Shown one piece after another: positions 39,734-48,369 of a stretch of 64,000 nucleotides of DNA. The stretch's first letter is position 1. Each line of letters begins with the position of its first letter. The position numbers were made by a program, and so were the translations under genes. The stretch comes from JALOOB01 sp040766655 (GTDB lineage: Bacteria > Chloroflexota > Anaerolineae > CG2-30-64-16). The notes beneath the pieces are model-generated. The model saw only the letters and a list, made by a program, of their open reading frames with translations. It had not been told where the DNA came from and made no database searches. The DNA lies in contig JAXGQB010000010.1 in NCBI GenBank assembly GCA_040766655.1, positions 186,001-250,000 of the forward strand, written 5' to 3'.

Positions 39734-41290
39734 ATGTTTAAGCGTGTGCTGGTCGCCAACCGGGGCGAAATCGCAGTTCGTATCATCCGGGCCTGCCAGG
39801 AGCGCGGGGTGGAGGCCGTTGCGGTCTTCTCCGACGCGGACCGCGCGGCCCTGCACGTGCGCTTCGCGGACGCGGCCTATCGCATCGGCCCGCCCCCCGC
39901 GCGCGAGAGCTACCTCAACATTCCCGCGATCATCGATGCGGCCCGCCGGTCCGGCGCGGAGGCCGTCCATCCGGGCTACGGATTCCTGTCAGAGAACGAA
40001 GCGTTCGCACAGGCCGTGATCGACGCGGGCCTGGCGTGGGTCGGACCGCCGCCCGCGGCCATCCACGCGATGGGCGACAAGGTGCAGGCCCGGCGCGCCA
40101 TGATCGCGGCCGGCGTTCCCGTCGTCCCCGGCAGCGACTGCGCGCCCGGCTGCGATGTGTGCGAGGGACTGAGCGACGCGGAGGCCATCCGCGCGGCCGG
40201 GGAGATCGGCTATCCCATCGTCGTCAAGGCCTCGGCCGGGGGCGGGGGCAAGGGTATGCGCGAGGTCCACGAGCCGGACGAACTGCAGCGCGCGCTCGCG
40301 GCCGCGCGGCGCGAGGCCCAGGCCGCGTTCGGGGATGACAACCTCTACATCGAGAAGCTCATCACCCATGCGCGCCACGTGGAGATCCAGGTGTTGGCCG
40401 ATAGCTTCGGCAACTGCGTCCACCTGGGCGAGCGGGAGTGCTCCATCCAGCGCCGCCATCAGAAGCTGATCGAGGAGGCGCCGTCGGTCGCGGTGTCCCC
40501 CGAGCTGCGCAGCGAGATGGGCGCCATCGCGGTGCGCGCCGCGCAGGCGGTGGGCTACCGCAACGCGGGCACGGTCGAGTTTCTGCTCGACCGCTCGGGG
40601 CAGTTCTACTTCCTCGAGATGAACACCCGCCTCCAGGTCGAGCACCCCGTCACGGAGCTCGTCACCGGCATCGACATCGTGAAGGAGCAGTTCGCGCTGG
40701 CGGGAGGGCGCCGCCTGCGCTGGGTGCAGGATGAGATCCGCATCTCGGGCCACGCGATCGAGTGTCGCATCAGCGCGGAGAATCCCTACAACAACTTCCT
40801 GCCCGAGGCCGGCCGGATCACCAGCCTGCTCGAGCCGACCGGGCCTGGGGTCCGGGTCGAGAGCGGCGTGTATGCCGGCTGGGACGTAAGCCTCTACTAC
40901 GATCCGCTCCTGGCCAAGCTCATCGTGTGGGGCGAGACGCGTCCCGAGGCGATCCTGCGCATGCGCCGCGCGTTGGACGAATACAGCGTGGGCGGCATCC
41001 ACACCACCATTCCGTTCCACCAGCAGGTGATGGACTCGCCGCGCTTCCAGTGGGGCCAGTTCGACACTGCGTTCGTCGATGGGCCCGACGGGTTCCGCCT
41101 GGCTGCGGCCCCCTCGCGCGAGTTGGCGCGGGTGGCCGCAGTGGCCGCGGCGCTGGCCCAGCACGAGAAGGAGCAGCGGGCCGTGCTGTTCGGCTCGCCG
41201 TGCGACGGCGAAGGCGCGGCGGCCTCCCCCTGGAAGCTGGCCGGCCGGCCGGGAGGCGGGGGCCTGCTGCGCGGGGGGCGCGCACGATGA
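39734..41290 (+). CDS. Biotin carboxylase subunit of acyl-CoA carboxylase
   Basis: An ATP-grasp enzyme, 518 residues, that carboxylates biotin. It begins FKRVLVANRGEIAVRIIRAC. Further marks are HPGYGFLSENEAFA, IVVKASAGGGGKGMREV (ATP loop), ARHVEIQVLADSFGN, LGERECSIQRRHQKLIEEAPS and YFLEMNTRLQVEHPVTELV (catalytic Arg/Glu). Between residues about 135 and 147 it has an unusual Cys-containing stretch GSDCAPGCDVCEGLSD, where most relatives have a short GSDG loop. The stop overlaps the next start by four bases. The biotin carrier is on a separate gene. Confidence 0.95.
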   Translation: MFKRVLVANRGEIAVRIIRACQERGVEAVAVFSDADRAALHVRFADAAYRIGPPPARESYLNIPAIIDAARRSGAEAVHPGYGFLSENEAFAQAVIDAGLAWVGPPPAAIHAMGDKVQARRAMIAAGVPVVPGSDCAPGCDVCEGLSDAEAIRAAGEIGYPIVVKASAGGGGKGMREVHEPDELQRALAAARREAQAAFGDDNLYIEKLITHARHVEIQVLADSFGNCVHLGERECSIQRRHQKLIEEAPSVAVSPELRSEMGAIAVRAAQAVGYRNAGTVEFLLDRSGQFYFLEMNTRLQVEHPVTELVTGIDIVKEQFALAGGRRLRWVQDEIRISGHAIECRISAENPYNNFLPEAGRITSLLEPTGPGVRVESGVYAGWDVSLYYDPLLAKLIVWGETRPEAILRMRRALDEYSVGGIHTTIPFHQQVMDSPRFQWGQFDTAFVDGPDGFRLAAAPSRELARVAAVAAALAQHEKEQRAVLFGSPCDGEGAAASPWKLAGRPGGGGLLRGGRAR

Positions 41291-41793
41291 AGTACTTCGT
41301 CACGGTCCATGACCAGGTCTACGAGATCGACATCGACCACCACGGCCGCGTGACGGTCGACGGCGCGGTGCTGGCCGCGGACATGCGGTTGGTCGGCGGC
41401 AACCACCTCTACTCGCTGCTCGTCGACAACGCATCTTACGAGGTCGTGCTCATTGCAGACGACGACCAACACGGCGCGTACGACGTGATGGTCGGCGGGC
41501 TGCGCTACGCGGTCAGGGTGCAGGACGAGCGCTCGCGGCGCCTCGCGTCGGTCGACCGCACCCTGCGCCCGCCCGACGGCGAGCTGCTGATCAAGGCGCC
41601 CATTCCCGGCCTGGTGGTCGCGGTCCCGGTTGAGGCCGGGCAGGCGGTGGCCGAGGGCGACACGCTGGTTATCCTCGAAGCAATGAAGATGGAGAACGAG
41701 CTGCGCGCGCCGCGTGCCGGGGTCGTGCATGAGGTGAAGGTCGCACCCGGCGCGCAGGTGGCTTCCGGCCAAACTCTGGTACAATTGCGCTAG
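41287..41793 (+). CDS. Biotin carboxyl carrier subunit
   Basis: A 168-residue carrier. The C-terminal biotinyl domain (about 98-168) has LIKAPIPGLVVAVPVEAGQAV and the biotinylation motif EAMKMEN with Lys134. The N-terminal 90 residues form a beta-rich domain, as in the C-terminal parts of alpha subunits of propionyl-CoA carboxylases, which suggests a split alpha subunit. ATG 41287 overlaps the biotin carboxylase stop. It completes the three-gene carboxylase. Confidence 0.93.
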   Translation: MKYFVTVHDQVYEIDIDHHGRVTVDGAVLAADMRLVGGNHLYSLLVDNASYEVVLIADDDQHGAYDVMVGGLRYAVRVQDERSRRLASVDRTLRPPDGELLIKAPIPGLVVAVPVEAGQAVAEGDTLVILEAMKMENELRAPRAGVVHEVKVAPGAQVASGQTLVQLR

Positions 41794-41822
41794 TCCGTCA
41801 TCATTCTGAAGGCGAGGTATCG

Positions 41823-42470
41823 ATGAAACACACGGCCAACACGACCGAAATCAACCACAGTGAGGTCCCGATCAGGCTGTTCAAGTCCGACTTCCTGGAA
41901 TTCTTCACCCACATCACGCCTCTTGCTGTTGCCATCATCTGGGTTCCGGTGATCCTGTTCTTCCTGATCCGGTCCGTCATCCAGGCGACCCAGGGCGGCG
42001 GCTGGGTCCAGGTCCCTCTGGGCCTTCTCATCGGGCTCGTGCTCTGGACGTTCGCCGAGTACACGCTGCATCGCTTCGTCTTTCACTTCGATCCGAAGTC
42101 GGAGCGCCTGGCGAAGTTCTGGTTCATGTTCCACGGCGTCCATCACGTTCAGCCGCAGCTCAAGACCCGGCTGGTCATGCCGCCTGCCGTGAGCATCCCG
42201 CTGGCAGTCCTGTTCTATTTCTTCTACAAGTTGCTCATCGGCACGATCTTCGGTGCACCACTGTGGGTCGATCCGGTCTTCACCGGGTTCATGCTCGGCT
42301 ACTTCATCTACGACATGATCCACTACTGGACCCACCACTGGCCGATGCGCTGGGGCTATCTGAAGTACCTGAAGCGGTATCATATGATGCATCATTTCAA
42401 GACGCCGCAGGCCCGATTCGGCGTCAGCTCGCCCATTTGGGATGTCGTTTTCGGGACCAAGCCAGCCTGA
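41823..42470 (+). CDS. Fatty acid hydroxylase-family (FA2H/sterol desaturase) membrane enzyme
   Basis: A 215-residue membrane protein of the di-iron fatty acid hydroxylase superfamily. The His clusters are HRFVFHF (near 80), HGVHH (near 104), HYWTHH (near 167) and HMMHH (near 188), giving the eight-His di-iron set. Hydrophobic stretches are VAIIWVPVILFFLI and PLGLLIGLVLWTF. It would hydroxylate an acyl chain of a lipid using O2, which suggests at least some oxygen use by the host. It is 29 bases behind the biotin carrier gene. Confidence 0.9.
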   Translation: MKHTANTTEINHSEVPIRLFKSDFLEFFTHITPLAVAIIWVPVILFFLIRSVIQATQGGGWVQVPLGLLIGLVLWTFAEYTLHRFVFHFDPKSERLAKFWFMFHGVHHVQPQLKTRLVMPPAVSIPLAVLFYFFYKLLIGTIFGAPLWVDPVFTGFMLGYFIYDMIHYWTHHWPMRWGYLKYLKRYHMMHHFKTPQARFGVSSPIWDVVFGTKPA

Positions 42471-42508
42471 CAGCGTGCGTTGATCCCTCCGTTAGGTGAC
42501 CTGCGTCA

Positions 42509-42537
42509 TTGACGCCCCGCGCTGAAACGATTATCCT
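42509..42537 (+). promoter_or_regulatory. Promoter candidate before the B12-activation-like gene
   Basis: TTGACG (42509-42514) and TATCCT (42532-42537) are 17 bases apart. This promoter could drive the B12-related gene, mutase and epimerase. I searched 42471-42592 for cobalamin riboswitch features by eye and saw none. Confidence 0.5.
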
Positions 42538-42592
42538 TCCACGCATGACCGGTGCCCAGTCGCTCCGGTCATTCGACGCGTAGGAGAGAATA

Positions 42593-43309
42593 GTGAACAT
42601 ACTGGACAATCTACCCTTTCAGATCGACACGCCCGCCGTCGTGGCGGCCATGCGCGTGCGCCCCGGCAGCCGGCACGAGACGGACCTTCTGCGCCTGATC
42701 GACGAGGCGCGGCAGGTCGCGCGGCCGAAGGCCGGCTTCAAGCTCGTCTTCATCGAGGACAAAAGCGACGACACGGTCCGTGCGGAAGGGATCGAGTTCA
42801 AGAGCCGGGTGCTGCGGGTCAACCTGGGCACGCTGGAGCGCTTCTTCGCCTACGTGTGCACCTCGGGCGTCGAACTGCAGGCGTGGGCAGACAGCTACAC
42901 GAACGACCTGCTGAACGGCTACTACGCGGACGCGATCAACCAGGCAGTGCTGCAGAGCGCGTTCGGCGGATTCGTGGCGCACCTCGCCGCGTCGTACGAC
43001 CTGGCCAATCCGTCCGCCATGAACCCCGGCTCGCTGGGTGACTGGCCGATCTCGCAGCAGCGCCCCCTGTTCGACCTGTTGGGCGACGTCGAGGGCCTGA
43101 TCGGCGTGCACCTCAAGGAGAGCTTCCTGATGGTGCCGACCAAGTCCGTCTCCGGCGTGCTCTTCCCCACGGAAGAGACCTTCGCCAGCTGCCAGATGTG
43201 CCCGCGCGAGCGCTGCCCGAACCGCCGCGCACCCTACGATCCCGAGATGTTCGAGCGGAAGTACCAGGCGCCGGTCGTGGCGGCGGAGACTGAGATCCCG
43301 TTGTGCTAG
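42593..43309 (+). CDS. Methionine synthase activation-domain-like protein (B12-related)
   Basis: A 238-residue protein resembling the activation domain of cobalamin-dependent methionine synthase, found as stand-alone proteins near corrinoid enzymes. The key block is MNPGSLGDWPISQQRPLFDLLG with LIGVHLKESFLMVPTKSVSGVLFP, followed by a Cys cluster CQMCPRERCPNRRAPY near residue 200. The start is GTG 42593, with AGGAGAG five bases upstream. In MetH this domain binds SAM and reactivates the cofactor. Next to a B12 mutase it may help keep the cofactor active, which is an inference from position. Confidence 0.75.
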   Translation: MNILDNLPFQIDTPAVVAAMRVRPGSRHETDLLRLIDEARQVARPKAGFKLVFIEDKSDDTVRAEGIEFKSRVLRVNLGTLERFFAYVCTSGVELQAWADSYTNDLLNGYYADAINQAVLQSAFGGFVAHLAASYDLANPSAMNPGSLGDWPISQQRPLFDLLGDVEGLIGVHLKESFLMVPTKSVSGVLFPTEETFASCQMCPRERCPNRRAPYDPEMFERKYQAPVVAAETEIPLC

Positions 43310-43367
43310 CCCAGGGGCAGGCCTGCACGGCCGGAGCAGGCCCGCCACCTTCACTCAAGGAGATTCC

Positions 43368-45041
43368 ATGACGACACTTGCCGAGCGCAAGGCCGCGTGG
43401 GAGCAGAAGGCAGTGGCGAAGGTTCTCGCCAGGGCGCCCGAACGCTCCCCGAAGTTCGAGACGTCATCCGGCGTGCCGGTGGAGCGCGTCTACACGCCCG
43501 ATGCGGCGGCCGCGGTCTGCCCTCAGTTGGGCGAGGCGTACGTCGAAAAGCTGGGCCTGCCCGGCGAGTACCCATTCACGCGCGGGGTCCAGCCGACGAT
43601 GTATCGCGGGCGCTTCTGGACCATGCGCCAGTATGCCGGCTTCGGTACGGCCGCGGAGAGCAACCAACGCTATCGCTACCTGCTGGCGCAGGGCCAGACC
43701 GGCCTGAGCGTGGCGTTCGACCTGCCGACGCAGATCGGCTACGACTCGGACGATCCGCTCGCGCTCGGCGAGGTGGGCAAGGTCGGGGTGGCGATCTCCT
43801 CCCTGGCCGACATGGAGATGCTGCTCGACCAGATCCCGCTGGACAAAGTGTCCATCTCGATGACGATCAACGCGCCCGCCAGCGTCCTGTTGGCCATGGT
43901 GATCGCGGTGGCGCGCAAGCAGGGCGTGGCGGAGAACGCGCTGCGCGGCACGGTGCAAAACGACATTCTCAAGGAATACGTCGCGCGCGGCACCTACATC
44001 TTCCCACCCGCGCCCTCCATGCGGCTCATCACCGACCTGTTCCGCTACTGCGCGGCCAACGTGCCCCACTGGAACACGATCAGCATCTCCGGCTATCACA
44101 TCCGGGAGGCCGGCAGCACGGCCGCGCAGGAGATTGCGTTCACGCTGGCCAACGGCATCGAGTATGTCAAGGCGGCCATCGAGGCAGGCCAGCAGGTCGA
44201 CGACTTCGGGCCGCAGCTGGCGTTCTTCTTCAACGCGCACAACAACTTCATCGAGGAAGTCGCCAAGTTCCGCGCGGCTCGGCGCATCTGGGCGAAGATC
44301 ATGCGCGAGCGGTTCGCCGCGCAGGACCCGAAGAGCTGGCAGCTGCGCTTCCACACCCAGACCGCGGGCTCCACGCTGACCGCGCAGCAGCCGGAGAACA
44401 ACGTCGTGCGCGTCACGCTGCAGGCGCTCGCCGCAGTTCTGGGCGGCACGCAGTCGCTGCACACGAACTCGCGCGACGAGGCGCTGGCGCTCCCCTCGCA
44501 GGGCGCGGTCCAGGTGGCGCTGCGCACGCAGCAGGTCATCGCGTACGAGTCGGGCGTGGCCGACACCGTCGATCCGCTGGCTGGCTCCTACTACGTCGAG
44601 TCGCTGACGGACGAGCTGGAGAAACTCGCGCTGCAGTACATCGAGCGGATCGACGCGATGGGCGGCGCGCGCAAGGCGATCGAGGCGGGCTACGTCCAGA
44701 ACGAGATCCAGGACGCAGCGTATGCGGCGCAGCGGGCCATCGAGGCGGGCGAGCAGGTCGTGGTGGGCGTGAACAAGTTCCAGCGCCCGAATGAGGGGCT
44801 GCCGTCCGACCTGTTGAGGATCGACGAGAAGGTGCAGGCCGAGCAGGTGGACCGGCTGCAGCAGCTGCGCGCAGAGCGCGACAATGCAGCGGTCGACGAG
44901 GTCCTCGGGCGCATTAAGGCTGCCGCCAAGGACCCCCAGGCGTCGCTGATGCCGCTCTTCGTCGAGGCCGTCAGCGCCTACGCCACGCTGGGCGAGATCT
45001 GCAACACGCTGCGCGGGGTGTTCGGGGAGTATCGGCCGTAA
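43368..45041 (+). CDS. Methylmalonyl-CoA mutase, catalytic (large) subunit
   Basis: A 557-residue catalytic subunit that converts methylmalonyl-CoA to succinyl-CoA with adenosylcobalamin. Marks are TRGVQPTMYRGRFWTMRQYAG with Tyr89, GLSVAFDLPTQIGYDSDDP, VSISMTINAPA, FPPAPSMRLITDLF, ISISGYHIREAGST, FFFNAHNNFIEEVAKFRAAR and LGGTQSLHTNSRDEA. The B12-binding small subunit is not encoded here and must be elsewhere. Tyr89 and the Arg in PSMR fit methylmalonyl-CoA specificity. It lies next to the carboxylase genes and just before the epimerase, so substrate and pathway are well supported. Confidence 0.95.
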   Translation: MTTLAERKAAWEQKAVAKVLARAPERSPKFETSSGVPVERVYTPDAAAAVCPQLGEAYVEKLGLPGEYPFTRGVQPTMYRGRFWTMRQYAGFGTAAESNQRYRYLLAQGQTGLSVAFDLPTQIGYDSDDPLALGEVGKVGVAISSLADMEMLLDQIPLDKVSISMTINAPASVLLAMVIAVARKQGVAENALRGTVQNDILKEYVARGTYIFPPAPSMRLITDLFRYCAANVPHWNTISISGYHIREAGSTAAQEIAFTLANGIEYVKAAIEAGQQVDDFGPQLAFFFNAHNNFIEEVAKFRAARRIWAKIMRERFAAQDPKSWQLRFHTQTAGSTLTAQQPENNVVRVTLQALAAVLGGTQSLHTNSRDEALALPSQGAVQVALRTQQVIAYESGVADTVDPLAGSYYVESLTDELEKLALQYIERIDAMGGARKAIEAGYVQNEIQDAAYAAQRAIEAGEQVVVGVNKFQRPNEGLPSDLLRIDEKVQAEQVDRLQQLRAERDNAAVDEVLGRIKAAAKDPQASLMPLFVEAVSAYATLGEICNTLRGVFGEYRP

Positions 45042-45046
45042 AATTT

Positions 45047-45108
45047 GGCCGCAGAGGACGCAGAGGGCGCAGAGAAAACGCCGAGTGCTCAGCGCCCTCT
45101 GGGGCTGA
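45047..45108. repeat. Dispersed inverted repeat, CCGCAGAGGACGCAGAG family, copy 3
   Basis: GGCCGCAGAGGACGCAGAGG faces AGCGCCCTCTGGGGCTGAAG. It lies in the 81-base gap between the mutase and the epimerase. Related copies are at 32519 and 36205. Confidence 0.6.
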
Positions 45109-45122
45109 AGGAAGAGGATCTC

Positions 45123-45524
45123 ATGGCGATTAAGAAGATCGATCACATTGCGATCGTGGTGGAAAACCTGGAGATTGCGCTGGCGGTGTATCGCGATGCG
45201 CTCGGCATGACCGTCACCGATGTGCGCGAGATGCCGGAGCAGGACGTGAAGATGGCGTTTCTGCCCGCGGGCGACAGCGAGATCGAGCTGCTGGAGCCCC
45301 TGCATGCGGACTCCGGCATCGGCAAGTACCTGGCGAAGCGCGGGGAAGGTTTGCATCACGTGTGCCTTGAGGTGGACGACATCGAGGCAACCCTCGCAGA
45401 CCTGAAGGCCAAGGGCGCGCAGCTCATCGACGAGACGCCCAAGCGCGGCGCGTACGGCAGGATTGCCTTCATCCATCCGAAGGGCGCGCACGGCGTGCTC
45501 GTGGAGTTGGTCCAACGCGACTGA
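45123..45524 (+). CDS. Methylmalonyl-CoA epimerase
   Basis: A 133-residue vicinal-oxygen-chelate enzyme that interconverts the 2S and 2R forms of methylmalonyl-CoA between carboxylase and mutase. Marks are IDHIAIVVENLEIALAVYRD (metal His), SEIELLEPLHADSGIGKYL (metal Glu), GEGLHHVCLEVDDIEATL (metal His) and IHPKGAHGVLVELVQ (metal Glu). ATG 45123 is used; the longer frame from 45045 runs through the repeat. It completes the propionyl-CoA to succinyl-CoA route encoded at 38.2-45.5 kb. Confidence 0.95.
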   Translation: MAIKKIDHIAIVVENLEIALAVYRDALGMTVTDVREMPEQDVKMAFLPAGDSEIELLEPLHADSGIGKYLAKRGEGLHHVCLEVDDIEATLADLKAKGAQLIDETPKRGAYGRIAFIHPKGAHGVLVELVQRD

Positions 45525-45670
45525 GCCGCAGTTCGTGGCGCAAGCTGAGCCCGGCGGACCTGCTGGCTCTGCATCGGCCACCCGATCCCGAGCTGACGCC
45601 CGCCCAGGTCGACCGAAACCTGCGTCACCTGGTCGGCGATATCGCCTGGCATGGGGTCCGCTACGGGACG

Positions 45671-46792
45671 ATGATGGCCTTTCTGCAGGTCTACATCGTC
45701 CGGCTTGGCGCATCCAGCCTGCTCGTCGGCGCCATCACCTACGGCCCCGCGCTCGTCGCCATGCTCTGGCTGATCCCCGCGGGGCGCCTCATCACGCGCA
45801 CGGGCCACCGGATGCGCTGGGTGATCGGGAGCGGTATGCTGTTCCGCCTGGTCCTCCTGGCGATTCCGCTGGTCCCCTTCTTCACCACGGCGCATCGTGC
45901 GGAGCTCACCGCGCTCATCTGGGTCCTCTCGGCCGTGCCCGCCAACCTCAGCAACCTCGCGTTCACGTCGATGATGGCCGAAGCAGTGCCCGAGGAACGG
46001 CGCCAACAGATGGTCGGGCTGCGCATCGCGGCGTTCGGCATGGTCAACACGATCACTACGCTTCTGGCTGGTCCGCTGCTGCAGAGCATGTCCTTTCCGA
46101 TCAACTACCAGGTGCTGTTCCTGGTCGGCGTCGCGGGCACGATGGTCAGCTGGTGGCAGGTCACGAAGATCCACGTGCCGGACCCGCCTGCCCGTGTCGG
46201 AAAGCAGCCTCCGCTCACGCTGGAGCTGGGCGAGATGGTGCGCTATCCGGGGTTCGTGCGCTTCGTGGCCGGCGTGACCGTGCTGCAGTTAGCGCTGGGG
46301 ATGATTGCGCCGCTGTTGCCGATCTACTGGGTGCGCACGCTCAACATTGCCGATGGCCCGGTCAGCGTGATCATGAGCGTGGCAACCGGCACGATGGTGA
46401 TCGGGTCCCTGGCGATGCGGAACATCGTGCGGCGCATCGGGCGGGAGCGCGCGCTGGCGATCGGCGGGTTCGGTTATGCCCTCTACCCGCTCATGACGTC
46501 ACTCACGTCGGAGGTTGGCTGGCTCATCGCATGGGCCGCGCTGGCCGGCCTGTTCAATGCAGCCATCACGGTCAACCTGTTCGACAACCTGGCTTCGGTG
46601 ACCCCCGACGCCAATCGCACCAACTATGTGGCCATCTACACCGCTGTGGTCAACGTCGCGCTCTTTGCAGGTCCGGTCATCGCAGGCATTGTGGCGGACG
46701 CGCCCGCTGCCGGGCCTGCGGTGGGGTTGCGCGTCGCGGCCGGCGTGGGAACGGCTGCGGGCGTGCTGCTCATCTTACGGCGGAAGAGATAG
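45671..46792 (+). CDS. Major facilitator superfamily transporter (true start probably upstream)
   Basis: An MFS permease with about 12 helices (YIVRLGASSLLVGAITYGPA; ALIWVLSAVPANLSNLAFTS; further segments to AAGVGTAAGVLLILR). The substrate is unknown. The first canonical start is ATG 45671, but the frame is open upstream and clearly protein-like (DRNLRHLVGDIAWHGVRYGT), matching the usual N-terminus of this group. In the extension to 45521 no ATG, GTG or TTG occurs, only CTG 45521, which overlaps the epimerase stop as CTGA. A non-canonical CTG start or a small sequence error are the options. It ends 70 bp before a convergent acetyltransferase gene. Confidence 0.82.
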   Translation: MMAFLQVYIVRLGASSLLVGAITYGPALVAMLWLIPAGRLITRTGHRMRWVIGSGMLFRLVLLAIPLVPFFTTAHRAELTALIWVLSAVPANLSNLAFTSMMAEAVPEERRQQMVGLRIAAFGMVNTITTLLAGPLLQSMSFPINYQVLFLVGVAGTMVSWWQVTKIHVPDPPARVGKQPPLTLELGEMVRYPGFVRFVAGVTVLQLALGMIAPLLPIYWVRTLNIADGPVSVIMSVATGTMVIGSLAMRNIVRRIGRERALAIGGFGYALYPLMTSLTSEVGWLIAWAALAGLFNAAITVNLFDNLASVTPDANRTNYVAIYTAVVNVALFAGPVIAGIVADAPAAGPAVGLRVAAGVGTAAGVLLILRRKR

Positions 46793-46865
46793 AGTAGGGC
46801 GGCCACACCGATCGACGCCGGCGCGGCCGCCCCGCACATGCGGACAGCGATCTGGTCGCGGCTGC

Positions 46866-47480
46866 TCAGGTGGCCGGGCGGTGGTATTGGATGTACTTCT
46901 GCTGCGCGTACATGCCGACGCCCAGGTAGAGCTTCGTGGCCGAGGGGTTGTCCGCATGCACCCCCAGCCCCACGCGCTGCATGCCGCGGTGATAGAACTC
47001 GCCGAACGCGTTCAGGAGCAGCGCCCTGCCGAGGCCCAGGCCACGGTGCTTCTCCCCGACCGCGAGCTGGCGCACCCAGCCCTCTTTCATCTCGTCGAAG
47101 ATCAGGCACATGGCCGCGCCCGCAATCTCGCCGCCTCGCACCGCGACAAACGACAGCGTGCGGTCGAAGTCCTTGCGCTCGACCATGTAGCGCCGCCACT
47201 CATCAAACGCGACCGGCGCACGGTCGGGCCGCACGTGGACGTCGGTGTACGCGGCCAGGCGGTCGCCGGGCGCCACGACGACGCGGGCATCGCGCGCAAG
47301 GTCAAACCCAAGCCGCGCCCAGTCCGCGTGCGTATCGTCCAGGCTCCAGTCCGGTTCGCCGGTATCCGCGACATCGCATGCGCGGATGAGCTCGGCCACC
47401 GGCTCCGCCTCATCCGGGCGGGGCGGGCGGACCACGAAACCGTCAGGAAGACCGGCGGGTGGGCCGCCCTCCACCGTCAT
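46866..47480 (-). CDS. GNAT-family acetyltransferase
   Basis: A 204-residue N-acetyltransferase. The acetyl-CoA loop is VRQLAVGEKHRGLGLGRALLL, preceded by GGEIAGAAMCLIFDEM and followed by GVHADNPSATKLYLGVGM, the classic GNAT order. The first 90 residues form an extra region. ATG 47480 overlaps the stop of the Ig-like repeat protein gene (ATGA), so the two are translated together. The substrate is unknown. Confidence 0.9.
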   Translation of the reverse strand: MTVEGGPPAGLPDGFVVRPPRPDEAEPVAELIRACDVADTGEPDWSLDDTHADWARLGFDLARDARVVVAPGDRLAAYTDVHVRPDRAPVAFDEWRRYMVERKDFDRTLSFVAVRGGEIAGAAMCLIFDEMKEGWVRQLAVGEKHRGLGLGRALLLNAFGEFYHRGMQRVGLGVHADNPSATKLYLGVGMYAQQKYIQYHRPAT

Positions 47481-48259
47481 GGCGCCACGGTCACGGCGAT
47501 GTAATGGACTTCCAGCGAGTCGTCGGCCTTGACCACCCGCAGGCAGAAGGTGGTCGTCTGGGACGGGCAGACCCGCTGCTCCGCCACGCCCGCCACCCCA
47601 TGGTGCTGCCAGTTCTCGCCCTCTGCGTAGAAGTAGACGGCCTTGACCCCCTCGACGTGCCAGCGGAAGGTGGCGCACTCACCCGGCTGGATCAGGGCGC
47701 GATCGACCGTGATGATCTTGTAGGCCTCCAGCTCCGCGGGCCGCACCTGGATGCCGATGCCATGCTCCTCTACGGAGCCGTCGGCCTTGACCACGCGCAG
47801 GCGATAGATGGTGGTCTGAGACGGGCAGACCTGTTGCTCGGCCACGCCGGCCACGCCGTGCTCCTGCCAGTTCTGGCCCTCCGCGTAGAAGTACACCTCG
47901 CGCACGCCCTCGACGTGCCAGCGGAACGTCAGGCACTCGCCGGGCCGCACCACGCTCTTGTCGGCTTCGAACACCTGGCCGAAGGGGAGAATGGCTGCGG
48001 CGCGCACGTGGATCTCGATGCCGCGCACCTCCACCTGGTCGTCGCGCTTGACCACCCGCAGGCGATAAACCGTGGTCTGGGTCGGGTGGACCTGCCGTTC
48101 GGCCACGCCGGCCACGCCATGGCCGCGCCAGTCCTGGCCTTCGATGTAGAAGTAGACCTCTTTGACGCCTTCCACGTGCCAGCGAACGGTGACGGGCTCG
48201 CCCGGCGCGATCAGCGTGCGGTCCGCGGTGAAAGTGATGGTGGCTTGTGACTCAGTCAT
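47477..48259 (-). CDS. Triple Ig-like repeat protein, unknown function
   Basis: A 260-residue protein made almost entirely of three repeats of about 80 residues. Each has PGE then RWHVEGV, VYFY.EGQ.W, HGVAGVAE, P-TQTT or P-SQTT, and RLRVVKAD. Repeat identity is high, pointing to recent duplication; only the second and third have the Cys in VCPSQTT. There is no signal peptide or membrane segment. ATG 48259 has GGGAG six bases upstream; the longer frame to 48373 is rejected. The repeats look like Ig-type beta-sandwiches with a surface-binding role. It is coupled to the acetyltransferase gene. Confidence 0.75.
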   Translation of the reverse strand: MTESQATITFTADRTLIAPGEPVTVRWHVEGVKEVYFYIEGQDWRGHGVAGVAERQVHPTQTTVYRLRVVKRDDQVEVRGIEIHVRAAAILPFGQVFEADKSVVRPGECLTFRWHVEGVREVYFYAEGQNWQEHGVAGVAEQQVCPSQTTIYRLRVVKADGSVEEHGIGIQVRPAELEAYKIITVDRALIQPGECATFRWHVEGVKAVYFYAEGENWQHHGVAGVAEQRVCPSQTTTFCLRVVKADDSLEVHYIAVTVAP

Positions 48260-48369
48260 TCGATTCTCCCTTCCAATGCAACTATCCAATACTTCTGAAC
48301 AACCCGAACTACGATCATCGCTATTATACACGCTCTGCCGGCGTTTGGCCCGCCGGCGCCGGACCGTCG

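Noticed and set aside
42471..43367. Cobalamin riboswitch before the B12-related genes
   Set aside because: I looked for the B12-box and the conserved junction and did not see them; the gaps are also short.
43464..45713. 749-codon minus-strand frame opposite the methylmalonyl-CoA mutase
   Set aside because: Antisense shadow of a gene with full family motifs; it has no recognisable domain.
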